Of a stretch of DNA of 64,000 nt, positions 59,776 through 64,000 are shown piece after piece. The stretch lies in the NCBI RefSeq assembly GCF_002979415.1, contig NZ_PCOT01000007.1, positions 62,001 to 126,000 on the forward strand, in the 5' to 3' direction. Positions within the stretch are counted from its first letter, which is position 1; every line of letters starts with the position of its first letter. The stretch comes from Microbacterium sp. MYb72. GTDB taxonomy: Bacteria; Actinomycetota; Actinomycetes; Actinomycetales; Microbacteriaceae. The notes below the pieces were generated by a model. The model was given only the letters and a program-made list of their open reading frames with translations. It searched no databases and had not been told where the DNA came from. A program made the translations under genes and the position numbers.

Positions 59776-61485
59776 TCAGCCGCGTGCGCGGGACGAGATG
59801 TTCAGGCCGTGTCGTTCGTTGAGGAGGAGTCGGGTCTGCTCGATCTCGGCGTCGTGGCGATCGCGATCCCAGTCCAGCAGGGGAGCGAGCGCGTCGCCGA
59901 TCTCGTCGAGAACCTCTGCGCTCGCATGTCCGGTGAAGGCGATGCTCGTGCGCCGCAGGATCACGTCCTGCAGACGAGCGACGAGCTCGTTCTTCACCAT
60001 CCACTCGAGCTCGCGCGTGGAGAGGTCGCCGCCGGCGAGGGGGGCGTCTTCTCCCTGCTCGATGTAGTCCCAGACCTGAGCCGCTCGCGTGCCGTAGCGG
60101 GCGAGGAGGTGATCGGCACGGGCGCCGGCGCCGGGGAGGTTCTCCTGGATCCAGATGCGGCGCGCCTTCTCGGTGCGGGGGAAGTCGCGACCGCCGCCGA
60201 TGGCGCGACCGGCGGTCGACACGGTGCGGGTGCGGCCGACCAGGCCGAGCACCACATCGGAGAGCGACTCTCCCAGGGCGCGGAACGTGGTCCACTTGCC
60301 CCCGACGAGGCTGACCAGGGGAGTGGCGCCCTTCTCGTCCACCTCGATGCGGTAGTCGCGGGACACGAAACCGGGCGCGGTGTCCTCGTGGCGGGGCAGC
60401 GGACGGATGCCGGAGAAGTTGTAGACGATCTGGTCGCGGGAGACGTCGATTTGCGGGAACACGTGATGGATGAGGTCGAAGAAGTACGTGACCTCCTCGT
60501 CCGTGCACACCGGGACCTCGCGAGGGTCGGCGTCGATGTCAGTGGTGCCGACGAGCACGCGGCCCTTGAGCGGGTAGATGAGCACGATGCGGCCGTCGGA
60601 GTGCTCGAAGAAAATCTCGCGACCGCGGGTCGCCTCGAGCAGCTCCGGGTGGTCGAGCACGATGTGCGAGCCCTTGGTGCCGCCCATGAAGCGCGTGATG
60701 TCGCCGAGCGCATCGTTCGTGAGGTCGGTCCACGGGCCGGAGGTGTTCACCACCACGTCGGAGGCGATGCTGAACTCGGTGCCGCTCTCGCGGTCGCGCA
60801 GCAGGACCTTGTCGCCGTCGCGGCCGATGGCCTCGACGTAGTTGAGCGCGATGGCTCCAGGGTGCGCAGCGCGGCCGTCCTGGAGGACGTCGAGGGCCAG
60901 ACGCTCGGGGTCGTGCATCGAGGCGTCGTAGTAGGTCGCCGTGTACTTGATGTGCGGGTCGAGTGCGGGCAGCTCCGCGAGGGACTTCTTGCGCCCGAGG
61001 AAACGGTGGCGCGGCACCATGCCGCCGTCACGCGAGAACGTGTCGTAGATGGTGAGGCCGACCTTGATCAGGAACGCGCCGCGCTCCTGGGGCTTCCCGC
61101 TCTTGTGCGTCAGGAAGCGCAGGGGAGCGGAGAGGATGCCGGAGAACGTGGAGTAGATCGGGATCGTCGTCTGCAGCGGCTTCACGTAGTGCGGCGCGAT
61201 CTTCAGCAGGCCGTTGCGCTCCTCCACGGATTCGCGAACGAGACGGAACTCGCCGTTCTCGAGGTAGCGGATGCCGCCGTGGATCATGTGGCTCGACGCT
61301 GACGATGCGCCGGACGCGAAGTCCCCGCGCTCGACCAGGACCACGTCGACGCCCTGGAGCGCCAGATCGCGGAACGTCGAGATGCCGTTGATGCCTCCGC
61401 CGATGACCAGGACGCTGGTGCGTCCGGCTTCGCGGACTGCTGTGACCTCGGCGCGCTCCGCCGATGAGTGTGTCGACTCGATCAT
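59776..61485 (-). CDS. glpD: Glycerol-3-phosphate dehydrogenase (FAD, respiratory)
   Basis: 569 residues. Oxidises glycerol-3-phosphate to dihydroxyacetone phosphate, feeding electrons to the quinone pool at the membrane. The FAD Rossmann motif is SVLVIGGGINGISTFRDLAL, followed by ERGDFASGASSASSHMIHGG and RPLPRHEDTAPGFVSRDY-type stretches. The C-terminal domain is helical. Start at 61485 follows an AGAGAGG SD. It leads the glp operon. Confidence 0.95.
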   Translation of the reverse strand: MIESTHSSAERAEVTAVREAGRTSVLVIGGGINGISTFRDLALQGVDVVLVERGDFASGASSASSHMIHGGIRYLENGEFRLVRESVEERNGLLKIAPHYVKPLQTTIPIYSTFSGILSAPLRFLTHKSGKPQERGAFLIKVGLTIYDTFSRDGGMVPRHRFLGRKKSLAELPALDPHIKYTATYYDASMHDPERLALDVLQDGRAAHPGAIALNYVEAIGRDGDKVLLRDRESGTEFSIASDVVVNTSGPWTDLTNDALGDITRFMGGTKGSHIVLDHPELLEATRGREIFFEHSDGRIVLIYPLKGRVLVGTTDIDADPREVPVCTDEEVTYFFDLIHHVFPQIDVSRDQIVYNFSGIRPLPRHEDTAPGFVSRDYRIEVDEKGATPLVSLVGGKWTTFRALGESLSDVVLGLVGRTRTVSTAGRAIGGGRDFPRTEKARRIWIQENLPGAGARADHLLARYGTRAAQVWDYIEQGEDAPLAGGDLSTRELEWMVKNELVARLQDVILRRTSIAFTGHASAEVLDEIGDALAPLLDWDRDRHDAEIEQTRLLLNERHGLNISSRARG

Positions 61486-61549
61486 CCTCGACCTCTCTTC
61501 TCTGCTTGCCCCCAGCTTCGACCCGGTGGACCGGCGTGCGCAAGTCCGC

Positions 61550-61563
61550 TGCACATATGTGCA
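61550..61563. promoter_or_regulatory. Perfect 14-bp palindrome, probable operator of the glp regulator
   Basis: TGCACATATGTGCA lies in the 102-bp gap between the divergent glpD and regulator genes. SorC/DeoR-type regulators bind such dyads; it is placed to control both directions. Confidence 0.6.
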
Positions 61564-61587
61564 AGGATCGGAGTCCGGGAGGTCGTG

Positions 61588-62559
61588 ATGGCACAGGCAG
61601 ACGCGCATTCACGCGATTCGAAGCTGATCGCCGCGCTCACCGCGGCGCAGCTCTACTACATGCAGGACAAGACGATGGAGGTCATCGCCCAGGAGCTGGG
61701 CACCTCCAGGTCGTCCGTGTCCCGGCTGCTGAGCTTCGCGAGGGAGAGTGGACTGGTCGACATCCGCATCAACTCCCCGCTCGAACGCCTGGGCATGCTG
61801 GAGCAGCGCATCCGCGACCGCCATCACGTCGCGGCGCACGTCGTCCCGATGCCCGAGATCGTCAGCGAGGTGGAGCGGCTGGAGCGCGTGGCCCTCACCG
61901 CTGGGCGGCTGCTCTCGCAGTTCGTGGACTCGAACATGATCATCGGCGTCGCCTGGGGGTCGACCATCAGCGCGGTGAGTCGTGGACTGACGCAGAAGGA
62001 GACGCACAACACCACGTTCGTGCAGCTCAACGGCGCGGGCAACACCCAGACCAGCGGCGTCGAGTACTCGAGCGACATCCTGCAGAGGTTCGGGAGCGCA
62101 TTCGGCGCGCAGGTGCAGCAATTCCCCGTCCCCGCCTTCTTCGACGACCCGTCCACGCGGGAGGCGATGTGGAGGGAGAGGAGCACCCGGCGCGTGCTCG
62201 ATCTGCAGGCGAAGATGGACATCGCGGTCTTCAGCCTCGGCTCCCCGGCCGCGGAGGTGCCCAGCCGGGTCTACGTCGGCGGGTATCTGAGCAGGGACGA
62301 CTACCGGAGTCTTCGGGAGGATCACGCGATCGGCGACGTCGCGACGGTCTTCTTCCGTGCGGACGGGTCATGGCGCGACATCCGGGTCAACGCGAGGGCC
62401 ACGGGCCCCGGACTCGATCGGCTTCGCCGCGTTCCCCGGCGAGTCTGCGTCGTCTCCGGCATCCCGAAGCTGGTCAGTCTGAGATCGGCGATCGCGGCCG
62501 ACCTCGTCACCGATGTCGTCCTCGATGAGGGGCTCGCCCGCCAGCTGGTGGAGGACTGA
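61588..62559 (+). CDS. Sugar-binding transcriptional regulator, SorC/DeoR type
   Basis: 323 residues. N-terminal HTH: LYYMQDKTMEVIAQELGTSR followed by SSVSRLLSFARESGLVDI. The C-terminal domain is the sugar-phosphate-isomerase-like effector domain of the SorC family (GRLLSQFVDSNMIIGVAWGS). SD GGGAGG at 7 nt decides the start. It is divergent from the glp operon and probably senses glycerol-3-phosphate or another triose derivative, which is inference from position. Confidence 0.88.
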   Translation: MAQADAHSRDSKLIAALTAAQLYYMQDKTMEVIAQELGTSRSSVSRLLSFARESGLVDIRINSPLERLGMLEQRIRDRHHVAAHVVPMPEIVSEVERLERVALTAGRLLSQFVDSNMIIGVAWGSTISAVSRGLTQKETHNTTFVQLNGAGNTQTSGVEYSSDILQRFGSAFGAQVQQFPVPAFFDDPSTREAMWRERSTRRVLDLQAKMDIAVFSLGSPAAEVPSRVYVGGYLSRDDYRSLREDHAIGDVATVFFRADGSWRDIRVNARATGPGLDRLRRVPRRVCVVSGIPKLVSLRSAIAADLVTDVVLDEGLARQLVED

Positions 62560-62561
62560 GG

Positions 62562-63710
62562 TCACTCGTGGGTCGAGGTCTCCGGCCCTGAGCGGAACTC
62601 GCGGATCAGGTGCTGCACGACTGCCGACAGATCGCCACCCGCGGCATCAGCGACCGCCAGCTGACGCGCGTGGCTGGCGCCGTCGGCGAGGATCGTGCCG
62701 ATGCTCGCGTACTCCTTCGCGCACCCCAGATCGAGCGCCACCGGTGCGAGCTGCTCGAGCGTCTCGGCGAGGTGGTCTCTGACGGGACGCTGGATGCCGT
62801 CGGCGTCGACGATCACGCGCGCATCGAGCCCGTACCGAGCCGCTCGCCACTTGTTCTCACGGTGATACCAGGCGGGGAGCTCGGGCAGAGTGCGTCCTTC
62901 GTCGAGCTCACGCGAGAAGTGCTCGACGAGGACCTGAACCAGAGACGCCACGGCGGCGAGCTCGGGAAGGGTCGACATCCCGTCGCATGCGCGCACTTCG
63001 ATGGTGCCCCAGCGCGGCGCGGGCCTGATGTCCCAGCGCACTTCGGAGGCGTCGGCCATCACGCCGGTGCGGATCATGTCGTCGAGGTACCCCTCGAACT
63101 GCGACCAGTCGTGCAGAGGCCAGGGGAGACCCGCGGTGGGGAGCTGCTGGAAGACGAGAGCCCGGTTGGAGGCGTACCCTGTGCTCTCGCCCGCCCAGAA
63201 CGGGCTGGACGCGGCCAGAGCCTGGAGATGCGGGAGGAAGCCGGCGAGAGCGTTGATGATGGGGAAGACCTTGCGGTGATCTTCGACGCCCACGTGCACA
63301 TGGATGCCCCAGATCATCATGTTGCGGCCCCACCACTGGGTCCGCTCGATGAGCTTGTGATAGCGGGTCTTGTCGGTGACCTGCTGCTCGTACCACTGCG
63401 CGAACGGGTGGCTCCCCGCCGAGAGCAGCTCGATTCCCGCCGGGTCCGTCGCCGCGCGGACCGCGGCGATAGCCTTGGCGATGTCGTCCACCGCGTGCGC
63501 GACCGACGTGCCGATGCCGCTGGTCACCTCGATCGTGTTGGTGAGCAGCTCGCCGGTGACGGTGTGGCGCTCTTCGGCGCTCTCCGCTTCCAGCGCGGCG
63601 AGCAGCTCGGGTGCGCGGCCGACGAGGTCGCCGCTCACCGGATCGGCGAGCATGATCTCCCATTCCAGGCCGACGGTGGACCTGGCGGATGGAGCGAATT
63701 CGAGCTTCAC
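62562..63710 (-). CDS. Glutamate--cysteine ligase, YbdK/EgtA-like (GCS2 family)
   Basis: 382 residues of the GCS2 family. The N-terminus has FAPSARSTVGLEWEIMLADP, and NMMIWGIHVHVGVEDHRKVF carries the metal-binding region. These enzymes show weak glutamate-cysteine ligation; actinobacterial relatives can serve mycothiol- or ergothioneine-related pathways. The GTG at 63710 gives the usual KLEFAPS start; another GTG 6 nt upstream adds two residues. Confidence 0.85.
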   Translation of the reverse strand: MKLEFAPSARSTVGLEWEIMLADPVSGDLVGRAPELLAALEAESAEERHTVTGELLTNTIEVTSGIGTSVAHAVDDIAKAIAAVRAATDPAGIELLSAGSHPFAQWYEQQVTDKTRYHKLIERTQWWGRNMMIWGIHVHVGVEDHRKVFPIINALAGFLPHLQALAASSPFWAGESTGYASNRALVFQQLPTAGLPWPLHDWSQFEGYLDDMIRTGVMADASEVRWDIRPAPRWGTIEVRACDGMSTLPELAAVASLVQVLVEHFSRELDEGRTLPELPAWYHRENKWRAARYGLDARVIVDADGIQRPVRDHLAETLEQLAPVALDLGCAKEYASIGTILADGASHARQLAVADAAGGDLSAVVQHLIREFRSGPETSTHE

Positions 63711-63716
63711 GAGCAC

Positions 63717-63919
63717 AGTCTCGCACGCAGCTCTGGCGACACGGCAACCCCCGTGTCGCCACGTTTCGCGCCAGGAGCCCGCATCTGGCAGAATAGAGGT
63801 TTGGACGACGTGCTCGACCCTCTATCCAGCACTCATCCACCCTTTCAGAGCTTCCGCCGGGTGTGCACCCCACTCTCCAGGCGATCGGTTCGTTTCCTTC
63901 CACACAATTCAGGAGAATC
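63717..63919. other. 203-bp gap before rpsP
   Basis: No further gene is seen. An A+T-rich patch with CAGAAT near 63787-63792 could be the rpsP -10 box, which would leave a leader of about 120 nt, unusually long for this window and a possible site of ribosomal-protein autoregulation. Confidence 0.35.
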
Positions 63920-64000
63920 GTGGCTGTCAAGATTCGTCTCAAGCGCCTGGGCAAGATCCGTGCGCCCTACTACCGCATCGTCGTCGCCGACTCGCGCACC
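63920..64000 (+). CDS. rpsP: 30S ribosomal protein S16, N-terminal part (truncated by window)
   Basis: The 27 visible codons read [20 protein letters not shown] and then VADSRT, the universal S16 opening. The GTG start at 63920 follows the SD AGGAGAA at 3 nt. Downstream genes of the usual rpsP-rimM-trmD-rplS operon lie beyond the window. Confidence 0.96.
   Translation, partial: MAVKIRLKRLGKIRAPYYRIVVADSRT

Noticed and set aside
1..64000. CRISPR arrays, insertion sequences, prophage or integron features
   Set aside because: No regularly spaced repeats, transposase or integrase genes, or att-like duplications at either tRNA were seen.

Overview
The window is a contiguous piece of an actinobacterial chromosome, most likely from a Microbacterium-like member of the Microbacteriaceae. 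The evidence is high G+C, densely packed genes with many 4-bp ATGA/GTGA overlaps, frequent GTG and TTG starts, TANNNT -10 boxes placed 6-9 nt before start codons (leaderless transcripts), and typical actinobacterial clusters (leuCD-murA-plsC-gpsA-ddl-thiL; coaD-yceD-rpmF-rnc-mutM-smc-ftsY-ffh-rpsP; glpD-glpF-glpK). No rRNA, insertion sequence, prophage or CRISPR array was seen. Most of the region is core housekeeping sequence with small accessory cassettes between.

Layout. 1-11 kb: end of a probable methyltransferase, gltX, tRNA-Gln(CTG), a DUF4304/VOC pair, a lipoprotein plus membrane-protein pair, a beta-lactamase-fold hydrolase, a Pro-rich membrane protein, an MFS transporter, an SDR oxidoreductase and a type IB topoisomerase. 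11-24 kb: 3-hydroxyacyl-CoA dehydrogenase with a MarR regulator, aminopeptidase N, GNAT/MBL pair, tRNA-Glu(CTC), MFS exporter with an ArsR-type regulator, an ECF sigma/DUF4349 pair, a riboswitch-controlled TerC, and a flavin monooxygenase/O-acetylhomoserine sulfhydrylase pair. 24-38 kb: leucine leader plus leuCD, murA, plsC, gpsA, ddl, thiL, rsmD, recG, coaD, yceD, rpmF, rnc, mutM. 38-45 kb: an unknown protein, Dyp peroxidase, an ABC exporter, and two tandem double-length GNAT proteins behind small unknown ORFs. 45-56 kb: smc, ftsY, a DUF2004 protein, lipA/lipB, TetR, a second ECF sigma with a membrane partner, ffh. 56-64 kb: EamA/LysR pair, the glycerol cluster with a SorC-type regulator, a YbdK-type glutamate-cysteine ligase, and the start of rpsP.

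How the parts work together. gltX beside tRNA-Gln and near tRNA-Glu fits the indirect Gln-tRNA pathway. murA, ddl, plsC and gpsA supply cell wall and phospholipid precursors. smc, ftsY, ffh and rpsP link chromosome segregation, co-translational targeting and ribosome synthesis. glpF, glpK and glpD import, phosphorylate and oxidise glycerol. Two cis-acting RNA systems stand out: a manganese-type yybP-ykoY riboswitch in front of terC with visibly exclusive pairings, and a 15-codon leucine leader peptide with a 10-bp hairpin in front of leuC. The least explained segment is 44.3-45.0 kb, where a 37-codon ORF with an ideal ribosome-binding site, its own promoter and nested inverted repeats precedes an unknown gene and the GNAT pair. 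All identifications are by reading the sequence; no database search was possible.
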